DNA of 64,000 bases from Firmicutes bacterium ASF500 (GCA_000492175.2 CP097573.1:1364001-1428000), one strand, 5' to 3'. Shown: positions 32,925 to 41,154, counted from the first letter of the stretch. The notes: generated from the letters alone by a model not told the origin. A program made the numbers and translations.

Positions 32925-34310
32925 GCCACGTTCCCTGCCCCCAGCAAGGGCAAGTCCGCCGTTGCCGCCGCCGCTTACCGGGCGGGGGAGAAACTCACCA
33001 ACGACTTTGACGGGGAAACCCACGACTACACCCACAAGGGCGGCGTTGTCCATACCGAGATTTTATTGCCAGACCACGCCCCCAGCCAGTACGCAGACAG
33101 GGCGGTTTTGTGGAACGCGGTGGAGAAAATCGAGAAAGCGAAAAATGCCCAGCTTGCAAGAGAAATTGAAATTGCCCTGCCCCGTGAATTGACAAGGGTG
33201 CAGGGCATTTCTCTTGTCCGCGAGTATGTGAAAGAGCAGTTTGTCAATGCGGGAATGTGCGCCGACTTTGCCATCCACGACACCGGCGGCGGCAACCCTC
33301 ACGCCCATATCATGCTGACAATGCGCCCCATCCAGCAGGGCGGCGCGTGGGGAGCAAAGCAGAAAAAGGAGTACATCCTTGACCCGCAGGGAAAGAAAAT
33401 CTATGACCCGAAAAAGCGGCAGTACAAGTGCAAGGCCATCCCCGCCACCGACTGGAACGAGCAGACCAAGGTCGAGGAATGGCGGGCGGCGTGGGCGCAG
33501 CTTTGCAACCGGGCGTTGGAGCAGTACGGACACGCCGGGCGCATCGACCACCGCAGTTATGAGCGGCAGGGCATCGACCAGATACCCACCGTCCATTTAG
33601 GCGTTGCCGCTTCCGCTATGGAGAAGCGCGGCATCCGTACCGAGCGCGGCGATCTGAACCGGGAAATCGAAGTGACAAATCAGAAGTTGCGGCAACTGAA
33701 AGCCCGTATCGCCAAGCTGCAAAAGTGGCTGAAAGAGGAACAGGAGAACACCGAGCCGCCCACCCTTGCCGACTATATCCAGGGCATCCTGTCCCGCAGG
33801 GCGCGGGAGGGGAAATCGCAGGTTTCCCAATCCATCTATAATCTCAAGGACGCGGCGAAAATGCTGAATTTCCTGCAAGCCAACAACATCATGGATATGG
33901 CGGGGCTTGATGAAAAATTCAAGTCCATGATAGGGGAACAACTGGACATTCAAGGCAAGCTGAAACCCGTTGAACGGCGGTTAGGCACTCTGAAAAAGCA
34001 CATCGAGCAAGCCGACATTTACTTCAAGTACAAGGGGAAAAAGCCGCTGACCGAGGCCGAGCAAATCCTATTCACGGCGGCGCATGACTATCTGAAAGGC
34101 GTGATGAACGGCAAGACCGTCCTGCCGGTAAAGGCGTGGAAAGCGGAGTATACCAAACTGACCGCCAAGAGGGAAACGCTCAACCGGCGGTATCTCGCGC
34201 TGAAAGGGGAAGTGAAAGAAGCCGAGCAAATCCGCAGGAGCGTTTACAATATCGTGCGGCAGGAACAGCGGGAGCAGCAGCCCCGCAGGGCGCAGGATAT
34301 GGAGCAGTAA
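32916..34310 (+). pseudogene. MobA/MobL-family relaxase, 5' end missing
   Basis: Open from the stop at 32913 to 34310; the recognisable family sequence begins at ~32943 with GKSAVAAAAYRAGEKLTND, so the usual first ~12-15 residues with the initial Met (HCSVKII...RG-type) are lost. The first internal Met is at 33066. The relaxase HUH site is visible as GNPHAHIMLTMR (paired His), with an upstream Tyr-bearing N-terminal part damaged. C-terminal half is coiled coil (REIEVTNQKLRQLKARIAKL). Relaxases nick oriT for conjugal mobilisation. The break sits exactly at R1 copy 3, so loss came with the insertion of the immunity units. An unnoticed non-ATG start is possible. Confidence 0.8.
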
Positions 34311-34314
34311 CACG

Positions 34315-34348
34315 CAGGGCGGCGGGATAGTCACCGCCGCCCTGTTTT
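34315..34348 (+). terminator. Terminator T after the relaxase
   Basis: CAGGGCGGCGG and CCGCCGCCCTG form an 11-bp stem with an 8-base loop, then TTTT. An inverted copy lies at 29604-29670. Confidence 0.85.
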
Positions 34349-34428
34349 GGACTTTCAGCAATCGAATAAGCCGGTCAAAGAAGGGGCTAAGGTGGCAACC
34401 TCAGCAAGTAACAGACCAGATACCACAG

Positions 34429-34995
34429 TTATATAAAATCTGATATTTCTTGGTTACCATTAAGCCACTTCAAAAGCCATTCAAAGAAAGTCAACTTAGG
34501 CTTACATGGGGACATTCCTTCGCCACAGAAAAACCAGATTTGTCCCTTGCTTGGCCCATTCAAGATTAAATCCCATCCAGCGCCATCACCTAATTCAATT
34601 AGCGTCAAGTGTCCATAAACCGTAGAGTCTAATAAATCGCTGATTCGACCTTTGTATTCCTTTTCAGATTCATCCGGTTTTCTTGGGAAAACTGCCTCAT
34701 CGTCATCATCTTCCCATATCCATCCATTCCAAAAAGGAAAGTCTTTTTTCAAAAAATTAGGTTTGCGAAAAGTTTGATTTAAGCGATTCATACACACGGA
34801 TGAAAAGTGTTGATTGCGGACTTTTTTCCATCCATCCCCTACTGTGGTTAAAAACAACACATATTCTGTTGGGAGTTCAACACCATACTGCTCATTAAAG
34901 TTTTCGATGTCCATCTTTGTCAAACACGGATAAGTAGGAACTTCTTTTTCTTTTATTAATTTTTCTATTTCTCTCAACATAATATCTGGTGGCAT
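34429..34995 (-). CDS. SMI1/KNR4 (SUKH) family immunity-like protein
   Basis: 188 residues from ATG 34995 with AGGAGGAAAAT before it. The SUKH fold signature is clear: MDIENFNEQYGVELPTEYVL followed by FLTTVGDGW, then later LTLIELGDGAGWDLILNG and GQIWFFCGEG, ending WLLKWLNG. SUKH proteins are the most common immunity proteins against contact-dependent and polymorphic toxins. AT-rich compared with the relaxase. Carries the same promoter module P as the Imm22-like gene and lies antisense to the relaxase between T and P. No toxin gene nearby. Confidence 0.85.
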   Translation of the reverse strand: MPPDIMLREIEKLIKEKEVPTYPCLTKMDIENFNEQYGVELPTEYVLFLTTVGDGWKKVRNQHFSSVCMNRLNQTFRKPNFLKKDFPFWNGWIWEDDDDEAVFPRKPDESEKEYKGRISDLLDSTVYGHLTLIELGDGAGWDLILNGPSKGQIWFFCGEGMSPCKPKLTFFEWLLKWLNGNQEISDFI

Positions 34996-35049
34996 ATTTT
35001 CCTCCTATTGCAGCCTTAATCTTGCGTTGGGACAAATCTGTTAAAATTA

Positions 35050-35078
35050 ATTATAGCATATTTTCTTGCTGAAAACAA
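35050..35078 (-). promoter_or_regulatory. Cassette promoter P (right copy) of SUKH gene
   Basis: On the minus strand TTGTTT (35078-35073) and TATAAT (35055-35050) with 17-base spacing. The module 35118-35050 matches 29091-29160 (TCTGGATAG-CGGAACGGA-ATAGA-C-G-GATTGTTT). Confidence 0.8.
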
Positions 35079-35129
35079 TCTCCGTTCTATATCCGTTCCG
35101 ACTATCCAGACGGTCAAGGGCCGAGTAGT

Positions 35130-35150
35130 ATTTTTTGCTCCGCAAAAAAT
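35130..35150. repeat. Short perfect inverted repeat next to IR-R
   Basis: ATTTTTTGC and GCAAAAAAT flank TCC. The left IR lacks this hairpin: there the sequence jumps from AGTGGAG directly to TCCTTGACCG. Could be a nick-site hairpin or a recombination scar. Confidence 0.5.
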
Positions 35151-35360
35151 CTCCACTCTTCCCCCTTGACTGTCTGGATTTTTGCCGTTGCCATTTCGCC
35201 GCCGAAAACGGGGAACAGGATTTGACAACCCTGCCCCCCGCTTTCGTCTGCTTCATTTTAACGGCAAAACCGTCTGCACTGGTGCGGCGGCTGCCGGTAG
35301 GTTTTGCGGTGGCTCTGCCCCCGCGCCCCCGGCCTCTCCCAAAGAACAGGATAAGGGCAA
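35151..35360 (-). repeat. Inverted repeat IR-R (about 210 bp)
   Basis: Reverse complement of IR-L (29702-29913), ~95% identical by eye. Bases 35361-35660 beyond it hold no gene I can support; they contain a CTTGACA at 35552 and GC-rich short frames. Confidence 0.85.
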
Positions 35361-35663
35361 GTGCGTCACCGGCGGGCGTGGACATTTAGGCTTGCGGCAC
35401 AGCCCCCAAACTCCCATGAATACGGCTTCCTGGGGCGCTCCAAGCCCCGATGCAGGGCGGGGTAAGGTTTTATACTACCCACCCCCGAAAACGGCTTCTA
35501 ACCGTCCACGGGACTTTTCCCGCTTGATTTTTCCCATCCCTTGAAAAGTTCCTCTTGACAAAAAGCCTAAAGGACTGTTCAGGGAACTACCGGCCCGGCA
35601 TGAGCTTTGCCGCCAAGCGGGATTACCAACGTGCTTCTAACATAGCCGGAGGATGATATTAGC

Positions 35664-35794
35664 CCTATGGCTTTGACGACAACCTCCTCGTGACGGCAGA
35701 AAGCAGAGCACAGGCAGAAAAATATAACGCCGAAGGCCACAGATTTACTGCTCAGATATTGCGTAACCGAAAACAAAGAATGAAACCCTTTCCG
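35664..35794 (+). repeat. CAP-gene scrap joined to direct repeat DR-R
   Basis: 35664-35696 (CCCTATGGCTTTGACGACAA then CCTC-CGTG) matches an internal part of the CAP gene near 28531-28562. It runs directly into 35697-35794, the right copy of the ~100-base direct repeat found at 28804-28902. The pair marks candidate outer edges of the island. Confidence 0.65.
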
Positions 35795-35881
35795 TTGACC
35801 CGCGCAAGATTCAGGCCGACTCCTGGCAAAACAATATAGGATGTGGTAAAATAGTATATCATTATCTGGAGCGCATGCATT

Positions 35882-36232
35882 ATGAATAACGACAAAGTGT
35901 TTCAAATGAATTTCGGGAAAGTTTACGGGCTTCTGCTGGACAAGGCCACCAGGAAGGGCAGGACGAAGGCCGAGGTGGATGAAGTCATCTGCTGGCTGAC
36001 GGGGTACAGCCCGGAGCAGCTGGAGGCGTTCCGCCCCGCCGGCCTCTGCTACGGGGACTTTTTCCGCAAGGCACCCCAGCCCAATCCGAACCGGGTGCTG
36101 ATCAAGGGCGTGGTCTGCGGCGTCCGGGTGGAGGAGGTAGAGGACCCGCTCATGCGGGAAATCCGTTACCTGGATAAGCTGATCGACGAGTTGGCGAAGG
36201 GAAAGACGATGGAGAAGATTCTGCGGAAATAG
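35882..36232 (+). CDS. DUF2200-family protein
   Basis: 116 residues. [20 protein letters not shown], then [20 protein letters not shown] and the highly conserved block [20 protein letters not shown] with [20 protein letters not shown] match DUF2200, a widespread small cytosolic family of unknown function. Complete length. Followed 12 bases later by a DUF1801 gene in the same direction, so probably a two-gene operon. This is ordinary chromosomal-type sequence after the island. Confidence 0.85.
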   Translation: MNNDKVFQMNFGKVYGLLLDKATRKGRTKAEVDEVICWLTGYSPEQLEAFRPAGLCYGDFFRKAPQPNPNRVLIKGVVCGVRVEEVEDPLMREIRYLDKLIDELAKGKTMEKILRK

Positions 36233-36244
36233 GAGGAAGCAGCC

Positions 36245-36646
36245 ATGTGGGTATGTCCCAAGTGCGGGCGATCATTCAAAAATGTGGACCAGAGCCACTA
36301 CTGCGGGAAACCTCCGGCGACGATTGAGGAGTATATCGCCGCCCAGCCGGAGGAGGCGCAGGACTATCTGCGGCAGATCAACGCCGCCATCAAGGCCAGC
36401 ATCCCGGAGACCAAGGAGAAAATCTCCTGGAGTATGCCCACCTACTGGAAGGGCCGCAACCTGATCCAGTTCGCAGCCTTCAAGCGGCACATCGGCCTGT
36501 ACCCCAGCCCGGAGGCTGTGGAGGCGTTCGCTGGGCGGCTGACGGAGTACAAGACCAGCAAGGGTGCCATCCAGCTCCCCTACAGCAAGCCGCTCCCGCT
36601 GGAGCTGATTGGGGAGATTGCGAGGTGGTGCGAGGATAACATCTGA
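36245..36646 (+). CDS. Zinc-ribbon plus DUF1801 (YdhG-like) protein
   Basis: 133 residues. The first ~25 residues form a zinc finger (CPKCGRSFKNVDQSHYCG, C2HC-type spacing); residues ~27-133 are a DUF1801 domain (ATIEEYIAAQPEEAQDYLRQ, KEKISWSMPTYWKGRNLIQF, GAIQLPYSKPLP). Proteins with this fold include Fra/YdhG frataxin-like members, but the function here is unknown. AGGAGGAAGCAGCC precedes ATG 36245. Confidence 0.8.
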   Translation: MWVCPKCGRSFKNVDQSHYCGKPPATIEEYIAAQPEEAQDYLRQINAAIKASIPETKEKISWSMPTYWKGRNLIQFAAFKRHIGLYPSPEAVEAFAGRLTEYKTSKGAIQLPYSKPLPLELIGEIARWCEDNI

Positions 36647-36679
36647 GTACAGACGAATCATTGTGTAGCCTGAAAGAAC

Positions 36680-36716
36680 GCCTGCCCGCCTTCTCCAGAG
36701 CGCGGGCAGGCATTTT
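36680..36716 (+). terminator. Intrinsic terminator after DUF1801 gene
   Basis: GCCTGCCCGC and GCGGGCAGGC form a 10-bp stem with a 12-base loop followed by ATTTTC. Confidence 0.8.
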
Positions 36717-36804
36717 CTGTGTCTTAATTTTGCAGAAAATTTTTGTGGGATTTTGCCGTCTCCGGTGTATAGTAGGACATACGAAGAAAAAGGAGGGAGA
36801 CATT

Positions 36805-37347
36805 GTGGAGGATGTGCAGCTGGTTCACGCCCTGCAAAACCGGCAGAATGGGGCGATGGAGCAATTCCAGACGGCGTACACCCCTCTGCTCCGGTACATC
36901 ATCGCCCCCATCCTCCCTGACGAGCGGGACCGGGAGGAGTGCCTGTCCGACGTGCTGCTTCGGGTGTGGGACTCCATCGGCACGTTTGACCCCGGCAAGG
37001 CCGCTCTGACCACCTGGCTCACCCATCTGACCCGCAACGCGGCCCTCAACCGCCGCCGGGGGAATGAGCGCCGCAGGGAGGGCGGCACACTGGACGAAAC
37101 CATGCCGGATTCCGCCGACGGCCCGGAGCAGTCACTTCTCAAAGCGGAAGCGGCGCGGACCCTTTGGGCGGCGGTGGAGCGGCTGGGCCGCAGGGACCGG
37201 GAGCTGTTCCTGCGCAAATATTACTACTACCAGCCCACCGCCCAGATCGCAGCCGAATCCGGCCTGACCGTCCGGGCGGTGGAGGGGAAGCTGTACCGTA
37301 TCCGCAAGCATTTACAGTCGGAACTGGGAGGTGTATTCCATGGATGA
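36805..37347 (+). CDS. ECF-type RNA polymerase sigma factor
   Basis: 180 residues from GTG 36805, 7 bases after AAGGAGGGA. Region 2 (~10-75) includes LRYIIAPILPDERDREECLS and DVLLRVWDSIGTFDPGKAAL; region 4 (~125-175) includes RDRELFLRKYYYYQPTAQIA and ESGLTVRAVEGKLYRIRKHL. Such sigma factors direct polymerase to a small stress or envelope regulon. The last 8 bases overlap the next gene, which encodes a membrane protein likely acting as its partner or anti-sigma factor. Confidence 0.9.
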   Translation: MEDVQLVHALQNRQNGAMEQFQTAYTPLLRYIIAPILPDERDREECLSDVLLRVWDSIGTFDPGKAALTTWLTHLTRNAALNRRRGNERRREGGTLDETMPDSADGPEQSLLKAEAARTLWAAVERLGRRDRELFLRKYYYYQPTAQIAAESGLTVRAVEGKLYRIRKHLQSELGGVFHG

Positions 37348-38818
37348 ATTTGACCGTCTGCTCTATGAGGGCTCCGCCCAGCTGCCGCCGGAGCTGTCCG
37401 AGCTGAAGCCGCCCTGTCCGTGGAAAAAGCCCATCAGCCAGATTTGCTGGGGACTGGCTCTCGTTACCATCACCCTCAACTTTTTGGGCCTGGACACCAT
37501 TCTGCCGGCGGTGGGGGCGGCGTTGCTGTGGCTGGGCCTGGCCCCCCTGCGGCGGGAGAACAGTGGATTCCGGTTCGCCTATGCCTGTGCCACTCTGTAC
37601 GCCCTGCTGCGCTTGGCTGTTGTGTTGTTCCAGGCTACACCTTTGGATCATTGGCTTGCGGGCCTAATCGGTCAGGAGTGGAACACCACCACCGGCCCAG
37701 TGCCCCTCTACTATGCGCTGCGGACAGTCCTGATCCAGTTGGTTCTGGTCTTTGCGGTCGGCGGACTGTGGCAGGGATTGAAGGGGGTGTTCCATCAAGC
37801 CGGACAGAAGCCCCGCACCGCCGCTGCCGGAGGACTGGTCATGCTGGAGGTTCTGCTGCTTCCGATGGCCCTCGTTGGGCTGGAGGGATGGCTGCTGGTG
37901 GGACCCATCCTGATCCTGTGGGTCTGCCTGATCGTGAGCCTGCGCAGAATTGGCAAAAGTCTGGATCAGGCGGGCTATACCATGCAGCCCGCTCCTATGG
38001 CCGTCTCCAACAGGCTGGCCCTGGGGGTGTGGCTGGGCCTTCATCTCCTGATCATCGCCGCCCTGCCGCTGCTGTTCTCCCGCCTGCCCGCCGGTGTTCA
38101 GACGCAGGTATATGGTACAACTGCCAGCGATTCTCCTCTCCGTTCTGAACTGCTGGAGCTTGGCTTCCCGGAGGACATCTTGAGCAAGCTGGACGACAGC
38201 GAACTGGCTCGGTTTGAGGGGGCCTATGGGCTGAAAAAGGCGGGGTATCGCAATGACGAAAGCAATCTTCCAGACGGAATGCCCAGTATTGTCACCGTGG
38301 AGGTTCCGGTGCGGGACGAGAAATACGGGTTCCGCACGGTCTACCTGGCCTATCTGCACTGGAATCCCAATGAGGCGTCCGGCGGCTATATGGAGGGCGT
38401 CCAGATCGCCCAGGACTACCAGGGCGTTACTGCTTGGACTACGCAGCCAGATGGAGTTCTGAAGTGGCAGGACAGCGCCGGGAACGCTTATACCATGCCG
38501 CTGAACTTCCGGTTTGACACGGACAACGCCGGAACGGCTTGCTATTACGCCAACTTCTCTCTGCCGAAGGATGTCAGCGGCCCCACGGAGGGTTTCCTGT
38601 TCTGGGAAGCGACGCCTACTTTTCCGGAGATCGTCTCGCTATACAATTTTTCCGTGACTGCCGCCCACAAGCGCAGCTGCTGGCAGTACCCCTACACCCT
38701 GCCGTCTGAACTGCTGGCCTCCAGCTTCCACGCGCCCAGCTGGCAGTGGCGGATGTACCAATGGACCTCCGAGGGCCAGCTGGCCCCGGAAGGGCAGTAT
38801 GATCCCGGAAAGTATTGA
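37340..38818 (+). CDS. Membrane protein, putative anti-sigma partner of the ECF factor
   Basis: 492 residues from ATG 37340 (MDEFDRLLYEGSAQLPPELS), overlapping the sigma gene at ATGGATGA. A ~35-residue cytosolic N-terminus, then about six to seven membrane segments (~35-245, e.g. LALVTITLNFLGLDTILPAV and LVMLEVLLLPMALVGLEGWL), then a ~240-residue extracytoplasmic domain with no family I recognise. Coupling to the sigma gene and topology suggest it senses an envelope signal and holds the sigma factor. The short N-terminal region has no HCxxC zinc anti-sigma motif, so the mechanism is unclear. Confidence 0.7.
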   Translation: MDEFDRLLYEGSAQLPPELSELKPPCPWKKPISQICWGLALVTITLNFLGLDTILPAVGAALLWLGLAPLRRENSGFRFAYACATLYALLRLAVVLFQATPLDHWLAGLIGQEWNTTTGPVPLYYALRTVLIQLVLVFAVGGLWQGLKGVFHQAGQKPRTAAAGGLVMLEVLLLPMALVGLEGWLLVGPILILWVCLIVSLRRIGKSLDQAGYTMQPAPMAVSNRLALGVWLGLHLLIIAALPLLFSRLPAGVQTQVYGTTASDSPLRSELLELGFPEDILSKLDDSELARFEGAYGLKKAGYRNDESNLPDGMPSIVTVEVPVRDEKYGFRTVYLAYLHWNPNEASGGYMEGVQIAQDYQGVTAWTTQPDGVLKWQDSAGNAYTMPLNFRFDTDNAGTACYYANFSLPKDVSGPTEGFLFWEATPTFPEIVSLYNFSVTAAHKRSCWQYPYTLPSELLASSFHAPSWQWRMYQWTSEGQLAPEGQYDPGKY

Positions 38819-38903
38819 GACCGTTCAGCGTTCTGAATGAGAACGCACAGCCCCGTTCCTATATAGAACAGTTCGTCATCAGCCTCAACATCTTCTGTTA
38901 CGA

Positions 38904-38939
38904 TCACCCGTCAGACTTAGTTCTGGCGGGTGAGTTTTT
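38904..38939 (+). terminator. Intrinsic terminator
   Basis: TCACCCG-TCAG pairs with CTGG-CGGGTGA, then GTTTTT. It closes the sigma/membrane-protein operon just before mobile element A. Confidence 0.8.
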
Positions 38940-39077
38940 ATACAGCAAAAATTTTTTCGGCACATGAAAAATAAAATGTCGTTTTTGGACTCTGGAGGTT
39001 GTGGTAGATGGATGAGAGAGTCAGCGCATAAGGGCAGAGGAAAAACTGACTCAACAGAAAGGATGGGCAAGTACAAC

Positions 39078-39617
39078 ATGAAAGAATCCAGCTACAAGAG
39101 CTACGATGAACTGCCGCTGTTCCTGAATGCGGCAACGGTAGCGAAGGTGCTGGGCGTCTCGGCACACCCAAGGAGGTGCGGATTGAAGTACAAGCAGTGG
39201 CCCAAGCGTGATCCAATCAAGAACTACTTCCAGCTGCCCAACGAGATATTCCTGCTGGGACTGTCGCCCGGTGCGCTGGCCGTCTACTCCTATCTGCTCT
39301 GCTGTGAGAACCGAAACACCTACCAATGCTGGCCCAGCTACAAGACAATCGGCAGAGCAGTGCGGATGAGCGCCAACACCGTCCGCAAGTATGTGTGTGA
39401 ACTGGAGGAGCGGCGGCTCATCAGTACAGAGAGTACGACAGTCACCACCAAGGCTGGTCTGAAGCGCAACGGCAATCTGCTCTACACCATCCGTCCGATT
39501 CAGCTGGCGCTGGACCAGTTCTACGAACAGCAGTTGGCGCAGATAGATGTGGCGGCTGAGCGTCATCGGGTCGCAACGACACTCGCACTCCGCAACAATA
39601 GTGCGCACTCAACGTGA
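39078..39617 (+). CDS. Element A: fused excisionase-like/HTH replication-type protein
   Basis: 179 residues from ATG 39078. Residues 1-29 (MKESSYKSYDELPLFLNAAT) match the start of the excisionase-like protein of element C, and residues ~34-179 (KYKQWPKRDPIKNYFQLPNE ...) match the separate HTH protein of element C. Sequence corresponding to ~40 residues of the first protein, its stop, and the start of the second is deleted, producing an in-frame fusion. The HTH part has SYKTIGRAVRMSANTVRKYV (winged-helix, replication-initiator-like). The fusion has lost the DNA-recognition half of the excisionase, so excision of element A may be impaired. Confidence 0.75.
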   Translation: MKESSYKSYDELPLFLNAATVAKVLGVSAHPRRCGLKYKQWPKRDPIKNYFQLPNEIFLLGLSPGALAVYSYLLCCENRNTYQCWPSYKTIGRAVRMSANTVRKYVCELEERRLISTESTTVTTKAGLKRNGNLLYTIRPIQLALDQFYEQQLAQIDVAAERHRVATTLALRNNSAHST

Positions 39618-40130
39618 CAGCCTGTGCGCCGCTGTGTGGCCTCTCTGCTATCCGGAAGGTAACAAGCCGCCGCTCACCGCAGACGCAGCCGTGTCCAAAG
39701 CGTGTGGCCGGTGTGCGCCATCCAGTGAATTCAGCACAACCGAAAGTGGCAGGTGAACCGAGGGGTCGAAAAATGTGCAGGATAAAGGCCGGGGGTCGCT
39801 TGCGCGTCCCCCGGCCAGCCACACCGCCCCGCAGAGCGGGTCGGGGCTTTTCCATAGGTGGTCGGAATTTTCGCTTTTTGCTGTGGCAGGTGGCCGTAAA
39901 TGAGGAGAACAGAGAAAATACTGCATCATTTCACCATTTCACAAGGTGGCTGTCACAGGTGGTTTTCAGAGATTTTGCAGAAACCAACGCGGGGGTCATT
40001 TTTCACCCCCTGGGGTCAAGCCGGGGGTCAGTTTTTCATCTGCCCTTACAGTCACCGCAATACTGGCGGGTCTAAGCGGGGATATGTGCAAGGATCTGCG
40101 CCAACAACAAGTGGATACCTCAGAGGTCAA
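39618..40130 (+). repeat. Non-coding region of element A with hairpins and GGGGTCA repeats
   Basis: Highly similar to 53762-53924 plus 55526-55850 in element C. Holds a GGCCGGGGG/CCCCCGGCC hairpin (39787-39816), a GCCCCG/CGGGGC terminator with TTTT (39826-39851), and three GGGGTCA copies at 39992, 40012 and 40024, two of them in GGGGGTCA-TTTTTCA-like context. Could be a replication origin or recombination region for the adjacent HTH protein. Confidence 0.55.
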
Positions 40131-40180
40131 AAATGCTGAGCAGCAAGCTGCCGCCCAGCATGAAATCAAAACCAAGCTCG

Positions 40181-40792
40181 TCAGGTCATCCGCATTCCCA
40201 TCTGTGGCCACTCAATCGTCTGCTCAAAAAAGTCAACCAGCTGATCCATAACGCCCTGCGCCGCATAGATCGTAGCGATCATGAACGCATCCGGGTCTAC
40301 AGAACTCAAGTCAAGATCGTACCCAAGACTGCGAATCCACTGCGTAAAAAAGACACGCTGTACTCTGCCGTTGCCTTCCCGAAATGGATGCAGCATATTG
40401 ACGGTGTGATAAAAGTCCGCTACCTCCTCCGCCAGCCCACGATGGGACAAGCGCTCACCGCTGAAACCAGCCAGGCGCTTGAAGCACGCATCGGCACACG
40501 GTTCGATTTCTGCAGCAGGAACAAAAGCGGTTCCCTTCTTGGAGATATTGATAGTGCGTATTTGTCCAGCCCAGTCATAGAGATCACAGAACAGGAATTG
40601 GTGGATGCGTTTGTAGTGGTCAAAGTCAAAGCCGCCGACAATCGGCTGCTGATCCAGCAGACTGGCTTTTCCTAAAACGACAGCCGCCTCTGTTTCCGCT
40701 AGCACCGCTTCGTCTTGGATACCCAGCTTGTTGATCAGGCAAGTTGTTCCCGGATAGCAGCCGTCTGTTGTGGAGTCCATGCTGTAGGCCAT
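40181..40792 (-). CDS. Fic-domain toxin (AMP transferase)
   Basis: 203 residues from ATG 40792 (MAYSMDSTTDGCYPGTTCLI). The active-site motif HPFREGNGRVQR is complete (H-x-F-x-E-G-N-G-R-x-x-R), with the preceding LYDWAGQIRTINISK and the flap region KKGTAFVPA. Fic enzymes transfer AMP (or other groups) to target proteins such as gyrase or topoisomerase IV and are toxic unless held by an antitoxin. A tiny gene for such an antitoxin ends one base upstream (stop TGA then C then ATG). Sits in the slot between the non-coding repeats and DUF6809 of element A. Likely functions in maintenance of the element. Confidence 0.88.
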   Translation of the reverse strand: MAYSMDSTTDGCYPGTTCLINKLGIQDEAVLAETEAAVVLGKASLLDQQPIVGGFDFDHYKRIHQFLFCDLYDWAGQIRTINISKKGTAFVPAAEIEPCADACFKRLAGFSGERLSHRGLAEEVADFYHTVNMLHPFREGNGRVQRVFFTQWIRSLGYDLDLSSVDPDAFMIATIYAAQGVMDQLVDFFEQTIEWPQMGMRMT

Positions 40793-40793
40793 G

Positions 40794-40961
40794 TCAGCAC
40801 TCTCCTCTGCTGGAAGTAACATGAGCCAGGTACTGCTCCAGCGTAATTTCGCCGGCGAGCAATTTCCGGCACAGTTCCTTACAGACTTCCGTAACAAAAA
40901 GTCCCTCCATCCGCAGAGAAACCTCCGCAGCCTCAATAGAGTGCTCAATGGAACGCGGCAT
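40794..40961 (-). CDS. Class I Fic antitoxin (VbhA-like), 55 residues
   Basis: ATG 40961 to TGA 40794. Sequence begins MPRSIEHSIEAAEVSLRMEG. SLRMEG fits the inhibitory helix motif (S/T)xxxE(G/N) of Fic antitoxins, whose Glu blocks ATP gamma-phosphate binding in the Fic pocket. The C-terminal part KLLAGEITLEQYLAHV matches the VbhA-type tail. It directly precedes fic, one base apart, so the two are co-translated. Short enough to be missed by length-filtered gene callers. Confidence 0.8.
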   Translation of the reverse strand: MPRSIEHSIEAAEVSLRMEGLFVTEVCKELCRKLLAGEITLEQYLAHVTSSRGEC

Positions 40962-41154
40962 GAATCACACCTCCACCTAATCAGGAGTTATTATATGCAT
41001 TGTAGCACAAAGGGTAAACGGTTGCAAACTGAAAATCACCTCTGCCCCTATCAAATTTTGCGCCACAAAACAAAGAATAAAAGTCCTCGAAAAAAATAGT
41101 AGCTATTCCCGACAAAGTGTGGTATGTGTTGGTGTTGCAAAGGAGGCAGTAGAT

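Noticed and set aside
35135..35544. Frames inside and beyond IR-R, and matching frames in IR-L
   Set aside because: Similar frames are kept on both strands of the repeat with Pro/Arg-rich products; better explained as non-coding repeat.
39970..40060. CRISPR-like short repeats
   Set aside because: Repeats are 7-15 bases, irregularly spaced and not separated by uniform spacers.
40133..40675. Plus-strand frame opposite fic
   Set aside because: Overlaps the complete Fic motif on the other strand; its own product shows no motif.
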